This document shows, piece after piece, positions 9,406 to 18,252 of a DNA stretch of 64,000 nt. The stretch's first letter is position 1. Every line of letters begins with the position of its first letter. Below the pieces are notes generated by a model. That model had not been told where the DNA came from, ran no database searches, and saw only the letters and a list, made by a program, of their open reading frames with translations. The DNA comes from Gulosibacter macacae. GTDB taxonomy: Bacteria; Actinomycetota; Actinomycetes; Actinomycetales; Microbacteriaceae. The position numbers were made by a program, and so were the translations under genes. Location of the stretch: NCBI RefSeq assembly GCF_003865375.1, contig NZ_RQVS01000009.1:60018-124017 (forward strand), in the 5' to 3' direction.

Positions 9406-9981
9406 ATGGACAACCTCGGCTGGCTTATCGTCGCGGGCGCGCTCGTCGTGCTTCTGCTCATCCTCGTCATTTGGTTCTTTGCAACTCGCTCAAATCTGCT
9501 CAAGCAGCAGGTGCAGGTGGATGAGGCGTGGCATGACATTGCCGTCCAGCTCAAGCGTCGAGGCGACCTCGTCCCGAGTATCGTTCAGGCGGTGCGCGGC
9601 TATGCCGACCACGAACAGTCGGCCTTCGCAGCAATGGAACAAGCGCGCACCGAAACGCTCGAAGCTACGACGCCGAGTGAGGCCTCGACCGCCGAGAACC
9701 ACTTTCAGGGGGCGTTGCGGGCGCTCTACGGCATTGCCGACGCCTTCCCGAAGCTCACGGCATCGCCAGAGTTCGTGCACCTCAAGGCCGACCTCGGCCA
9801 AACCGAAGACAAGATTCAATCGGCTCGTCGCGCCTACAACGGCAGCGTGCGTGGCTTGAACGCGCGCGTGCAGGGCTGCCCCGGCAAGCTCGTCGCCGGT
9901 GCCGCCGGAGTACGGGCGCGCGAGTTCTTTGAAGTCGCCGATCGGGCCGCCATCGCGGAGCCGCCGCGCGTGCAATTCTGA
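9406..9981 (+). CDS. LemA family protein
   Basis: A 191-residue protein with one N-terminal transmembrane helix (about residues 6-27) and a long helical extracytoplasmic or cytoplasmic bundle. It has the family hallmarks: NLLKQQVQVDEAWHDIAVQLKRR..LVP near residues 30-60 and ARRAYNGSVRGLNARVQGCPG near 145-165. LemA proteins are membrane-anchored helical bundles of uncertain role, linked in some bacteria to peptidases and two-component systems. Its stop overlaps the next start by one base (TGATG), so it is likely co-translated with the permease gene. Confidence 0.88.
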   Translation: MDNLGWLIVAGALVVLLLILVIWFFATRSNLLKQQVQVDEAWHDIAVQLKRRGDLVPSIVQAVRGYADHEQSAFAAMEQARTETLEATTPSEASTAENHFQGALRALYGIADAFPKLTASPEFVHLKADLGQTEDKIQSARRAYNGSVRGLNARVQGCPGKLVAGAAGVRAREFFEVADRAAIAEPPRVQF

Positions 9982-11189
9982 TGATCGACGAGCCCGCGAA
10001 CGCACCCGAACCTCGCCCGCGCGACACCGATGCGCATTTCGTCTCGAAGCCGGTGCGTATCGCCGCTGCCTGGTCGTGGCGATGGATCGCCATCGTGCTC
10101 GGGGCCATTCCCCTCGTCTGGCTGCTCGGGCAGGCCAGCATCATCGTGGTGCCGCTGCTCGTGGCGGTGCTCATCACGGCGCTCCTCGTGCCGCTCACCA
10201 ACACCCTGACCCGGCGCTGGCACTGGCCCAAGTGGCTCGCCATGATCGCAGCGCTCATTGCCCTCTTCGCTGGCGTGGCTCTCCTCATTCTGCTTGTCGT
10301 GCTCGCCTTCCGCAGCGGCGACCAATTCGATGTCGCGCAGCTCGAGCGCCGCTATCGCGAGCTCTTGCAGTGGGTTGAGGCGAGCCCGCTGCACATCTCT
10401 GAAGAGCAGGTCAACCAGTGGCTTGCCGAGGCCACCGAATGGATTCGCCAGAACGTCGGCACGCTCATCCAAGGCACGCTCACCGCCGGCACCACCGTCG
10501 CCTCCATCGGCGCGGGCTCGCTTGTGGCACTCTTTGCGATCATCTTCTATTTGCTTGATGGCCGCCGCATCTGGCTCTTCGTTGTGTCGCTCTTCCCACG
10601 CGCCGCGCGGGCAGCAGTGGATGGGGCCGGCGAGCGCGCGTGGATCTCGACCGGCCACTACGTGCGTGTGCAGGTCGTCGTCGCCCTTATCGACGCGGTC
10701 GGCATCTTCATCGGCGCGGTCATTCTCGGCGTGCCCTATTCGCTCGCCATCGGCATCCTCGTGTTCCTCGGCGCGTTCGTGCCACTCGTCGGTGCCTTCG
10801 CCTCGGGAGCCGTCGCGGTGATCATCGCGCTCCTCGCGAACGGCTTCTGGAATGCCGTGATCATGCTCGTCATCGTCGTTGGTGTCATGGCCATCGAAGC
10901 CAATGTGCTCCAGCCGCTCATCATGGGCCAGGCGGTGCAATTGCATCCGCTTGCCGTACTGCTCTCCGTCAGTGCGGGGTCCCTTTTCGCGGGCATCGCC
11001 GGCGCCGTCTTTGCCGTGCCGGTCGTGGCCGCGATCAAGGCGATGGTGCGATATATTCGCGCCGGAAAATGGCGAGATGAGCCTGATCCAACCGAGGGGT
11101 TGTCATCAGACGCCGACGAACACGGCAGACTAGTGCCTAAACGCATCCCGCTTTCGCACCTTCGCAGGAAGAAGACCAGCTCCACATGA
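9981..11189 (+). CDS. AI-2E family transporter (permease)
   Basis: A 402-residue integral membrane protein with about eight helices arranged as in the AI-2E/PerM family: paired N-terminal helices, an amphipathic soluble insert at about residues 115-170, then the conserved C-terminal block (ALIDAVGIFIGAVILGVPY, GILVFLGAFVPLVGAF, EANVLQPLIMGQAVQLHPL). Family members export small molecules or Na+/H+, and the substrate here is unknown. It overlaps lemA at its start and ilvA at its end (ATGA), forming a three-gene unit. Confidence 0.85.
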   Translation: MIDEPANAPEPRPRDTDAHFVSKPVRIAAAWSWRWIAIVLGAIPLVWLLGQASIIVVPLLVAVLITALLVPLTNTLTRRWHWPKWLAMIAALIALFAGVALLILLVVLAFRSGDQFDVAQLERRYRELLQWVEASPLHISEEQVNQWLAEATEWIRQNVGTLIQGTLTAGTTVASIGAGSLVALFAIIFYLLDGRRIWLFVVSLFPRAARAAVDGAGERAWISTGHYVRVQVVVALIDAVGIFIGAVILGVPYSLAIGILVFLGAFVPLVGAFASGAVAVIIALLANGFWNAVIMLVIVVGVMAIEANVLQPLIMGQAVQLHPLAVLLSVSAGSLFAGIAGAVFAVPVVAAIKAMVRYIRAGKWRDEPDPTEGLSSDADEHGRLVPKRIPLSHLRRKKTSST

Positions 11190-12439
11190 CCGACCTCGAC
11201 ACCACATTCGAACCCACTCTCGAAGCCATCGAGGCCGCGCAGGACATAGTTGGTCGCATCACCCGCGTGACGCTGCTCGATTCCGCGAAGTTCTTGCAGA
11301 AGTACGTCGGCTCGCCGGTCTTCCTCAAGTGCGAGAACATGCAGCGCACCGGTTCGTACAAGATTCGTGGTGCCACGAACCGCCTCGCCCTCCTCACCGC
11401 CGAAGAGCGCGAGCGTGGTGTCGTTGCCGCCTCGGCCGGTAACCACGCCCAGGGCGTCGCCTACGCGGCCCGTGAACTCGGCATCCCGGCAACGATCTAC
11501 ATGCCGGTCGGCGTGCCGATTCCGAAGCTCGAGGCGACGCGCAACTACGGCGCCGATGTCGTGCTCCACGGCTACAACGTCGCCGAGGCACTCGCCGGGG
11601 CCCAGGAGTACGCCCGCGAGACCGGCGCGACGTTCATTCATCCCTATAACCACCCGGATGTCATCACCGGCCAGGCGACCCTCGGGCTCGATATTCTCGA
11701 CCAATTGCCCGAGGTCGACACCATCATCGTGCCGATCGGTGGCGGTGGGCTCATCGCCGGTGTCGCCTCGCTCGTTGACCTCAAAGCTCGGGAGCTCGGT
11801 CGCAAGATCCGCGTTATCGGGGTGCAGGCCGCGAACTCGGCGCCGTTCCCGGTGTCGATTGAAGCCGGGCAGCCGGTAAAGATCGATGCGAAGGCGACGA
11901 TCGCCGACGGTATCGCCGTGGATGAACCGGGCTCGCTTACGTTCGAGCTCGTGCGTAAGCACGTGGATGAAATCGTCACCGTGAGCGACGAAGACATCTC
12001 GCGCGCAATTTTGCTCTTGCTCGAGCGGGCGAAGCTCGTCGTCGAACCCGCTGGCGCAACGCCGGTGGCGGCCATGCTTGCCGGCAAGATTCAGGGCACC
12101 GGCAATACCGTCGCGGTGCTGTCGGGCGGCAATATCGACCCGATGATGCTCGAAAAGGTGATCTCGCAGGGTCTGACTGCCTCAGACCGCTACATGCGCA
12201 TCATCATTGGCCTGCACGATGTGCCGGGTCACCTCGCACGCATCGCGACGATCCTCGCCGACATCAACGCGAACGTCATCGAGGTGCTGCACACCCGACA
12301 CAACAAGGGTCTGCAGATCACGCAGGTAGAGCTCGAAATCTCGGTTGAGACCCGCGGCACCGATCATGCGCGGCTCGTGCTCGACTCGCTGCGCGCAGCC
12401 GGGTACGAGCCCCGCGTAGACCGAGACGCCACGATCTAG
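11186..12439 (+). CDS. ilvA: Threonine ammonia-lyase with C-terminal ACT domain
   Basis: A 417-residue PLP enzyme converting threonine to 2-oxobutanoate and ammonia, the first step to isoleucine. The PLP lysine sits in RTGSYKIRGA (about residue 56), the asparagine loop is SAGNHAQGVA and the phosphate-binding glycine loop is PIGGGGLIAGVA (about 184). An ACT domain occupies about residues 335-405 (IIIGLHDVPGHLARIATIL), giving the short single-ACT form related to catabolic TdcB as well as biosynthetic IlvA. Its TAG stop shares the bases CTAG with the convergent greA stop. Confidence 0.9.
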   Translation: MTDLDTTFEPTLEAIEAAQDIVGRITRVTLLDSAKFLQKYVGSPVFLKCENMQRTGSYKIRGATNRLALLTAEERERGVVAASAGNHAQGVAYAARELGIPATIYMPVGVPIPKLEATRNYGADVVLHGYNVAEALAGAQEYARETGATFIHPYNHPDVITGQATLGLDILDQLPEVDTIIVPIGGGGLIAGVASLVDLKARELGRKIRVIGVQAANSAPFPVSIEAGQPVKIDAKATIADGIAVDEPGSLTFELVRKHVDEIVTVSDEDISRAILLLLERAKLVVEPAGATPVAAMLAGKIQGTGNTVAVLSGGNIDPMMLEKVISQGLTASDRYMRIIIGLHDVPGHLARIATILADINANVIEVLHTRHNKGLQITQVELEISVETRGTDHARLVLDSLRAAGYEPRVDRDATI

Positions 12440-12924
12440 CCGCGGAAGGTTTCGACATCGACGATCTTCACGTCGATGTCGTTGCCGTTCGGGGCGGCGT
12501 AGCTCGTGGTTGCGCCGATCTTGAGGCCCTCGATGGCCTGGCCGAGCGGGCTGTCGGGGGAGAAGACGCGCAGTTCAGTCTGCGATTCGAGTTCGGGGTC
12601 GGCGAAGAGGAACTTCTGTTCGCGACCGGCAATGGTCGCGGTCACGACGGTGCCGAGTTCAACGACGCCGGATGCTTCGGGCGCCTCGCCGACAACCGCG
12701 GTCTTGAGCATGCCCTCGAGTTCGCGGATGCGCGCCTCGATCTTGCCCTGCTCATCCTTGGCTGCGTGGTAGCCGGCGTTCTCCTTGAGGTCGCCGTCTT
12801 CGCGGGCTTCCTGGATCTCGCGGGCGATCTCTTGGCGACGCGTGGTGGAGAGGTGCGCCAGCTCGTCACTGAGACGGTCAAACGTCTCCTGCGTCAACCA
12901 GGTCGACTCGGGCTGGGTGGACAT
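12436..12924 (-). CDS. greA: Transcription elongation factor GreA
   Basis: A 162-residue protein that enters the RNA polymerase secondary channel and stimulates cleavage of backtracked RNA. An N-terminal coiled coil (residues 1-75) carries the acidic tip (QEAREDGDLKENAGYHAAKDEQG). A C-terminal FKBP-like domain ends with the family's SPLGQAIEGLKIG pattern. The frame is open to 12990, but ATG 12924 has AGGAG at the right distance and begins with the usual WLTQETFDRL. greA, DUF4307 and mca are a conserved actinobacterial neighbourhood. Confidence 0.93.
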   Translation of the reverse strand: MSTQPESTWLTQETFDRLSDELAHLSTTRRQEIAREIQEAREDGDLKENAGYHAAKDEQGKIEARIRELEGMLKTAVVGEAPEASGVVELGTVVTATIAGREQKFLFADPELESQTELRVFSPDSPLGQAIEGLKIGATTSYAAPNGNDIDVKIVDVETFRG

Positions 12925-13023
12925 GTGCAACTCCTCGGAAATACCACGGAAGCCCCGACCGGTTGTCGAGGCTCCGCAAGATCCTAGCAAATGGCGAGTA
13001 GGTAGCTGTAGGGAGGGGCGCAG

Positions 13024-13425
13024 CTACTCGATCACCCAGCACTCGCGCATCTGCACGAGCGTCGCGCGCTGGGTGGTCTCGAGATCAACGCGCACGACCT
13101 GGTGCGCCTCGGCGCTCGCGGGGAGTTCCACGACCTTCCAACCGACAACGGTATTGCGATCGTTCTGCGCCTCAACGGCACAGGCGAGGGGAGTGCCTGG
13201 TTGTACCGATACCCGCGACTCGACGGTCACGTGGGTGTCGGACTCCACACCAAAGCGCGCGGTTTGCGTCTCAATGGTCGCGTCAGGGGTGAGTGAGGTC
13301 AACGCCCAGAACACGATGACACCAATGACGAGGCCGACAACCCCAAGCCACCACCAGCGATTCGACGTCGAATCATCGATCGAACGGCCCGGGCGAGCGC
13401 CGTAACGTTCGGTCAAATCCGTCAA
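13024..13425 (-). CDS. DUF4307 membrane protein
   Basis: A 133-residue protein: a short basic N-terminus (LTERYGARPG), one transmembrane helix (about residues 24-45) and an extracytoplasmic beta-rich domain (TIETQTARFGVESDTHVTVESRV...). This is the DUF4307 pattern, typical beside mca and greA in actinobacteria. The frame extends to 13503, but TTG 13425 fits because AGGG lies 7 bases upstream and the family starts near 'DLTERYG'. It is divergent from mca. Function is unknown. Confidence 0.78.
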   Translation of the reverse strand: MTDLTERYGARPGRSIDDSTSNRWWWLGVVGLVIGVIVFWALTSLTPDATIETQTARFGVESDTHVTVESRVSVQPGTPLACAVEAQNDRNTVVGWKVVELPASAEAHQVVRVDLETTQRATLVQMRECWVIE

Positions 13426-13539
13426 TGTGCATCCCTGCGAGATAAGCTGGTGAGTCGTTGCCAGGATACCTTGCCCCGATTGGCTGGGCGGCCAGGCGAC
13501 CACGAACTACTTGAACACCACGAACAGGAGCGGGTCTAC

Positions 13540-14424
13540 GTGACGCTACGGCTACTGGCAGTGCATGCCCATCCCGATGATGAGTCGAGCAAGGGTGCGG
13601 GCACCTACGCCATGTATGAAGACCGCGGTGCCGAGGTCATGATTGTGAGCTGCACCGGTGGTGAAGCCGGTGACCTGCTCAACGCCGCCCTGCAATCGCG
13701 TGCCCACGCCGAGCGCGACCTCACGGGTCTGCGCCGCGTCGAGATGGCCGAAGCTCAGCGCATCCTCGGCATCGAGCACCGCTGGCTCGGCTACCGCGAC
13801 TCGGGTATGGCGCGCGAAGACGGCACGCTAGAGCCCGGCACGTTCGCGGCGATTCCGATCGAGACGAGCGTCCGCCCGCTCATCCGCCTCATCCGCGAAT
13901 TCAAGCCGCATGTGCTCGTGACCTATGACGAAAACGGTGGCTACCCGCATCCCGATCACATTCGCACGCACGAGATTTCGATGCGCGCCTGGGATGAGGC
14001 CGCTGATGACCGCTACCCCGAGCTCGGTGAGCCGTGGAGCGTGCAGAAGCTCTACTACGACCGCACGATGAACCCGGGTCGCTTCAAGTCACTCATCAGC
14101 GAGCTGAAAGAGCACACCGATTACGTGCACCTCGCTGACCGGATGGAGGAAGCGCTCGGTCGCGTGCTCGAGCGGCAGCAGCGACTCACCACGCAGATCG
14201 AGGTGCGCGATTACCTGCTGCGCCGTGATGATGCTTTGCGCGCCCACGCGAGCCAGGTGGCCCCGGACAATGAGTTTTTCTTCGGCTTTCCGCGCGACGT
14301 CGAGGCGATTGCCTATCCATATGAGGACTATGAGCTCATTGCGAGCCGTGTGTCGCTGGTCGAGAACGGTGAGCTTGAAGCTGACCTCTTCGCCGGCGTA
14401 ATTGATGAGGGAGTTGCCTGGTGA
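13540..14424 (+). CDS. mca: Mycothiol S-conjugate amidase
   Basis: A 294-residue zinc amidase of the LmbE/MshB family that cleaves mycothiol-toxin conjugates into a mercapturic acid and GlcN-Ins. Zinc ligands are in HAHPDDESS (about residues 7-15) and HPDHIRTH (about 135). The N-terminal KGAGTYAMYEDRGAEVMIV pattern favours Mca over the MshB deacetylase. GTG 13540 is chosen because AGGAG lies 9 bases upstream and the LmbE fold starts there. It indicates a mycothiol-producing organism, relevant to the arsenate reductases at 50.0-51.1 kb. Confidence 0.9.
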   Translation: MTLRLLAVHAHPDDESSKGAGTYAMYEDRGAEVMIVSCTGGEAGDLLNAALQSRAHAERDLTGLRRVEMAEAQRILGIEHRWLGYRDSGMAREDGTLEPGTFAAIPIETSVRPLIRLIREFKPHVLVTYDENGGYPHPDHIRTHEISMRAWDEAADDRYPELGEPWSVQKLYYDRTMNPGRFKSLISELKEHTDYVHLADRMEEALGRVLERQQRLTTQIEVRDYLLRRDDALRAHASQVAPDNEFFFGFPRDVEAIAYPYEDYELIASRVSLVENGELEADLFAGVIDEGVAW

Positions 14425-14693
14425 TCTGGCTCATGAGCACACCGGTGGAGACGCCGACCTTTGATCCCGCGCAGGTAACGCCGGGGCCCGTCGGGTTCTT
14501 CGTCACGATCGGACTCTTCCTAGCGGTGGGCCTCATTGCAATGGGCCTGATGAATCGTATGTCGCGGCTGCAGGCCCGCTATGCGGTGCGCGAGCAGCTT
14601 GAGGCTGAGGCGGCTGCTGGCGCGGCCGCCAATGAGGTGCCGACCGCAGAAGCGGCCGGTGACGAGCCGAAGCCCGACACCGCATCCCGCTAA
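14421..14693 (+). CDS. Small single-span membrane protein downstream of mca
   Basis: A 90-residue protein with one transmembrane helix (about residues 26-44, GFFVTIGLFLAVGLIAMGL), a short basic stretch (NRMSRLQARYAVREQ) and a low-complexity Ala/Glu tail. GTG 14421 overlaps the mca stop by four bases, so it is probably co-translated. ATG 14433 is an alternative start. Small proteins of this kind are common after mca in actinobacteria and have no assigned role. Confidence 0.7.
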   Translation: MIWLMSTPVETPTFDPAQVTPGPVGFFVTIGLFLAVGLIAMGLMNRMSRLQARYAVREQLEAEAAAGAAANEVPTAEAAGDEPKPDTASR

Positions 14694-14718
14694 GCGCGCC
14701 AGCTGGTAGGAACTCGAG

Positions 14719-15453
14719 CTACGCCGCCCCGCTCGCGCCGAGCGGGTTGAGCACGATGAGCAGAATGGCCGCCCAGTGGCATGCCCAGGCGGCGATCGTT
14801 GCCGCGTGGAAGAGTTCGTGGAAACCGAAGTTGTTCGGCCACGGGTTCGGGCGCTTGAACGCGTACATGAGTGCACCAACGGTGTAGATGAGGCCGCCAA
14901 CCGCGACGAGCACCATCATCGCCACGGATGCCTGCAGCAGGTCGCCGAGGTACATGACGGCGATCCAGCCCATGGCGAGGTAGAGGCCCACGGAGAGCCA
15001 GCGCGGCATGCTGATCCAGAGCACATTGAGCACGATGCCGACGAAGGCGACGGCCCACACGAGCCAGAACAGCAACCAGCCCTTTTCGGGTGGCAGTGCG
15101 AGAAGTGCAAGCGGCGTGTACGTGCCGGCGATGAGCAGGAAGATGTTCGCGTGATCGAAGCGGCGCAGAAGTGCCTTCGCGCGCGGACCCCACTTGCCGC
15201 GGTGATATAGCGCCGACATGCCGAAGAGCAGAATCGAGCAGGCCGTGTAGACCGAGACGGCGAAGACCGCCTTCGCGCTATCGGTGAACGCGAAGAGCAT
15301 GGTGCCGAGCACTGCCGCAAGCGGCGTCGCGACCGTGTGGATCCAGCCGCGCCAGGCGGGGCTCGTGACCGCGAGAAGCTGCTCGCGCACACCGAGCGGG
15401 TTGGCGGCGTTGTCGTTTGAATGGTGTTGCGGGGTCGCCGTCGGTGTACTCAC
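14719..15453 (-). CDS. Hemolysin III / PAQR-family membrane protein
   Basis: A 244-residue protein with seven transmembrane helices. The PAQR/HlyIII metal-site residues are visible: S-x-x-x-H in GMSALYHRG (helix 2-3), FDHANIFLLIAGTYTPL, and H-x-x-x-H in NNFGFHELFHAATI near the C-terminus. Family members are zinc-dependent and related to ceramidases and adiponectin receptors. Most bacterial members are not toxins. The frame runs on to 16341 opposite uppS, but GTG 15453 starts at the family N-terminus. Divergent from uppS, 75 bp apart. Confidence 0.85.
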   Translation of the reverse strand: MSTPTATPQHHSNDNAANPLGVREQLLAVTSPAWRGWIHTVATPLAAVLGTMLFAFTDSAKAVFAVSVYTACSILLFGMSALYHRGKWGPRAKALLRRFDHANIFLLIAGTYTPLALLALPPEKGWLLFWLVWAVAFVGIVLNVLWISMPRWLSVGLYLAMGWIAVMYLGDLLQASVAMMVLVAVGGLIYTVGALMYAFKRPNPWPNNFGFHELFHAATIAAWACHWAAILLIVLNPLGASGAA

Positions 15454-15528
15454 GTGGCCGACGATACGCCCTGTGGATGCACTGCGGCGCAGAATTGGTG
15501 GCAACCCACATGCCGGTAGATTGAAGGG

Positions 15529-16317
15529 GTGAGTTTGCGATCGTCCGCCTGGCCGCCCGAGGTGCTGTACCGCCTCTATGCGCGGCGTCTGTGGCGAGCG
15601 CTTGATCGCGTGGCCGCCCGCCCTCGGCACATTGCCATGATCATTGACGGTAATCGGCGTTGGGCGAAGCAACTCGGTCTCGCCGATGCCGCCGACGGAC
15701 ACCGGGCCGGTGCCGCGAAGATGATCGAGTTTCTCAGCTGGTGTGACCGCGCGGGTATTGGCACGGTGACGCTGTATCTGCTCTCGCGCGACAACCTCAC
15801 GAGCCGCGCCGGTGCCGAACTGGCGCAATTGCAGGGGATCATCGCGAAGCTCGCCGGCCAGATCGCCGAGAATGAGCGCTGGCAGGTGCAGCATGTGGGT
15901 TCGGTCGAGGGACTCGATGAGGAGCTTGCTTCGGCCCTTTCGAACGCACAGTCGGTGAGTGCCCGACGCACCGGGATGCACGTAAATCTCGCGGTTGGGT
16001 ACGGCGGGCGCAGTGAAATCGTGGATGCGATGCGCGCCATTGTGCGCGGGCACGCTGACCGGGGCGGCACCATTGCCGAGCTGGCCGATATTGTGACGCC
16101 GGATCTCATTGGTGAACACCTCTACACGGGTGGCCAGCCCGACCCCGATCTCGTGATTCGCACCTCGGGCGAGCAGCGGCTGAGCGACTTCATGCTCTGG
16201 CAATCGGCGCACTCGGAGTTCTATTTTGTGGAGGCGCTCGGCCCCGACCTTCGCGAGGTCGATTTCTTGCGTGCGCTGCGCGATTTCGCGAGCCGCGAGC
16301 GCCGCTACGGCAAATAG
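15529..16317 (+). CDS. uppS: Cis-isoprenyl diphosphate synthase (UppS family)
   Basis: A 262-residue cis-prenyltransferase that condenses isopentenyl diphosphate onto allylic diphosphates to make the polyprenyl carrier for cell-wall synthesis. The catalytic aspartate is in IAMIIDGNRRWAK (about residue 40). Region V is PDPDLVIRTSGEQRLSDFM, followed by LWQSAHSEFYF. Most UppS have DGNGRWA; here the glycine is arginine, as in some actinobacterial Z-prenyl synthases. GTG 15529 directly follows GAAGGG with no usable spacing, so the transcript may be leaderless or the start slightly later. Confidence 0.9.
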   Translation: MSLRSSAWPPEVLYRLYARRLWRALDRVAARPRHIAMIIDGNRRWAKQLGLADAADGHRAGAAKMIEFLSWCDRAGIGTVTLYLLSRDNLTSRAGAELAQLQGIIAKLAGQIAENERWQVQHVGSVEGLDEELASALSNAQSVSARRTGMHVNLAVGYGGRSEIVDAMRAIVRGHADRGGTIAELADIVTPDLIGEHLYTGGQPDPDLVIRTSGEQRLSDFMLWQSAHSEFYFVEALGPDLREVDFLRALRDFASRERRYGK

Positions 16318-16625
16318 CGCGCGGCGTGTCGCAACCTTCAAGCCGAGCTTGGAGGATGAGAAGTCACATCCGTCACACTGGTCACTCTGGTCTACACCCG
16401 TTGTGAATTTGGGAAACGCTAGGTAACAACTCGTGACGTCTCCCTAGCGATTCGCCGGAATGGTCCCCGGTTCACGGCTTGTCAGGGTGTCGCGGGTTAG
16501 TTTGGCGGCATCAGGGGGAGTTCCTGATCGAGACGGCCACGTAAGTTCGTTTCGACACCCGCGATCACGTGGCCGCCTTGCAACACCACAACGAGCACCG
16601 CAGCTCGGCGAGGAGCGAGACCGCC
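16318..16625. other. Intergenic region upstream of phoH-like gene
   Basis: These 308 bp have no convincing gene. An 8-bp inverted repeat GGCCACGT/ACGTGGCC lies within about 16538-16576 and could form a stem in the leader. A Shine-Dalgarno (AGGAGCGAG) ends the region before GTG 16626. No promoter box was firmly recognised. Confidence 0.5.
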
Positions 16626-18017
16626 GTGACCACCACGACGAACACCCACCCGACCGACAGCGAACTGCACGAGCAGAACGCAATCGACGAACCCGGCCGC
16701 ATCCTCGACGAGGAAGGCAACGCGGGCAACGCAACGAAGGTGCGCACCTATGTGCTCGACACTTCGGTATTGCTCAGCGACCCGCGCGCGTTGCTCCGGT
16801 TCGCCGAACACGAGGTCGTCATCCCGATCATCGTGATCACCGAGCTGGAAAAGAAGCGTCACGATCCCGAAATCGGCTATTTCGCCCGCCAGGCGCTGCG
16901 GTTGCTCGACCAATTCCGCATCAGCCACGGCCGCCTCGACTTCCCGATTCCAGTAGGGGATGAGGGCGGCACACTGCGCGTGGAACTTAACCACTCGAAC
17001 CAGCAGGTGCTCCCCAGCGGAATGCAGCTCGGCGACAATGACTCCCGCATCCTTGCGGTTGCCGCGAATCTCGCGGCCGAGGGTTGCGATGTCACGGTGG
17101 TGTCGAAAGACCTCCCGATGCGCGTGAAGGCCTCGTCGATCGGTATCGCCGCCGATGAGTACCGTCATGAGCTCGCCCGTGACACCGGCTACACTGGCCT
17201 GTCGCAGATCGACCTCGGCGGCGAGGCAATGAACGCGCTCTACGAGGAGGAAGAGATCTCGACCGAAGCCGTTGACGGGCTGCCGGTGAACACTTCGGTG
17301 GTGATCAGCTCAGAGCGCGGTTCGGCCCTCGGCCGCGTGATCGGCGACCAGCGGGTGCGACTCGTGCGCGGCGACCGCGATGTGTTCGGCGTGCACGGCC
17401 GCTCCGCAGAACAGCGGCTGGCGATCGACCTCTTGCTTGACCCCTCGGTTGGCATCGTCTCGCTCGGTGGTAATGCGGGTACGGGCAAGTCGGCGCTCGC
17501 GCTCGCGGCGGGCCTCGAGTCGGTGCTTGAGCGTGGTCTGCAGCGCAAGATTATGGTCTTCCGGCCGCTCTACGCGGTCGGTGGCCAGGAACTCGGCTAT
17601 CTGCCTGGCGACCAAGACGAAAAGATGAACCCTTGGGGTCAGGCCGTCTACGACACGCTCTCGTCGATCGTGTCGGAGAACGTGCTCGACGAGGTGATTG
17701 ACCGGGGGATGCTCGAGATTCTGCCGCTCACCCACATCCGTGGCCGCTCGCTGCACGATGCGTTTGTGGTCGTGGATGAGGCGCAGTCGCTTGAGCGGAA
17801 CGTGCTGCTCACGATGCTCTCGCGTATTGGCCAGAACTCTCGGGTGGTGCTCACCCACGATGTCGCGCAACGCGACAATCTGCGGGTGGGCCGCCACGAT
17901 GGCATCGCCTCGGTGATTGAGACGCTCAAGGGTCACCGACTCTTTGGCCACATCACGCTCACTCGCTCGGAGCGTAGCGAGATCGCGGCACTCGTGACGG
18001 AGCTGCTTGACGCGTAG
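16626..18017 (+). CDS. PIN-PhoH family ATPase/ribonuclease (PhoH2-like)
   Basis: A 463-residue protein with two domains. An N-terminal PIN nuclease (about residues 38-165) has acidic residues in [21 protein letters not shown] and NDSRILA. A C-terminal PhoH P-loop ATPase has Walker [10 protein letters not shown] (about 280) and Walker B VVVDEAQ (about 380). Such fusions unwind and cut RNA in mycobacteria. The frame opens at 16569, but GTG 16626 has AGGAGCGAG upstream and is preferred. A hairpin at 18025-18056 follows, then the phased repeat boxes. Confidence 0.9.
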   Translation: MTTTTNTHPTDSELHEQNAIDEPGRILDEEGNAGNATKVRTYVLDTSVLLSDPRALLRFAEHEVVIPIIVITELEKKRHDPEIGYFARQALRLLDQFRISHGRLDFPIPVGDEGGTLRVELNHSNQQVLPSGMQLGDNDSRILAVAANLAAEGCDVTVVSKDLPMRVKASSIGIAADEYRHELARDTGYTGLSQIDLGGEAMNALYEEEEISTEAVDGLPVNTSVVISSERGSALGRVIGDQRVRLVRGDRDVFGVHGRSAEQRLAIDLLLDPSVGIVSLGGNAGTGKSALALAAGLESVLERGLQRKIMVFRPLYAVGGQELGYLPGDQDEKMNPWGQAVYDTLSSIVSENVLDEVIDRGMLEILPLTHIRGRSLHDAFVVVDEAQSLERNVLLTMLSRIGQNSRVVLTHDVAQRDNLRVGRHDGIASVIETLKGHRLFGHITLTRSERSEIAALVTELLDA

Positions 18018-18024
18018 TTGCGCA

Positions 18025-18056
18025 TGAGGGCCCCAGTGGATGCGCTGGGGCCCTCA
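18025..18056 (+). terminator. Hairpin after the PIN-PhoH gene
   Basis: A perfect 12-bp inverted repeat (TGAGGGCCCCAG / CTGGGGCCCTCA) with an 8-base loop, 8 bp after the stop codon. There is no U-tract. Confidence 0.72.
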
Positions 18057-18081
18057 CGTGTGCCGGGCAGTGTCGGGGTGC

Positions 18082-18242
18082 GTGCCAAGTGGAACTCGGC
18101 GCGTACCAACCGGAACCGAATTCGTGCCTTCCGGAACCCGCACGGACGTGGCGATGAGGGAAACCCCTGGTCAGTGCGCGTGTGTCACGCACTTCGCACC
18201 GGCCCTGGTTCCACTTGGCACGGCACTGGTTCCGCTTGGCAC
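18082..18242. repeat. Five 14-bp boxes on a 21-bp grid, three forward and two inverted
   Basis: Forward boxes of consensus GTGCC-N4-GGAAC start at 18082, 18103 and 18124. Inverted boxes GTTCC-N4-GGCAC start at 18208 and 18229. Spacing is exactly 21 bp within each group, and the groups are 84 bp (4 x 21) apart. Box 18082-18095 is perfectly complementary to box 18208-18221. The array lies between the convergent PIN-PhoH and phosphoesterase genes, after the PhoH hairpin. It could be a protein-binding array or an RNA structure; function is unknown. Confidence 0.85.
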
Positions 18243-18252
18243 GTGGATGCGG

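Noticed and set aside
15454..16341. Upstream extension of the HlyIII frame on the minus strand
   Set aside because: It is antisense to uppS. The HlyIII fold begins near 15453.
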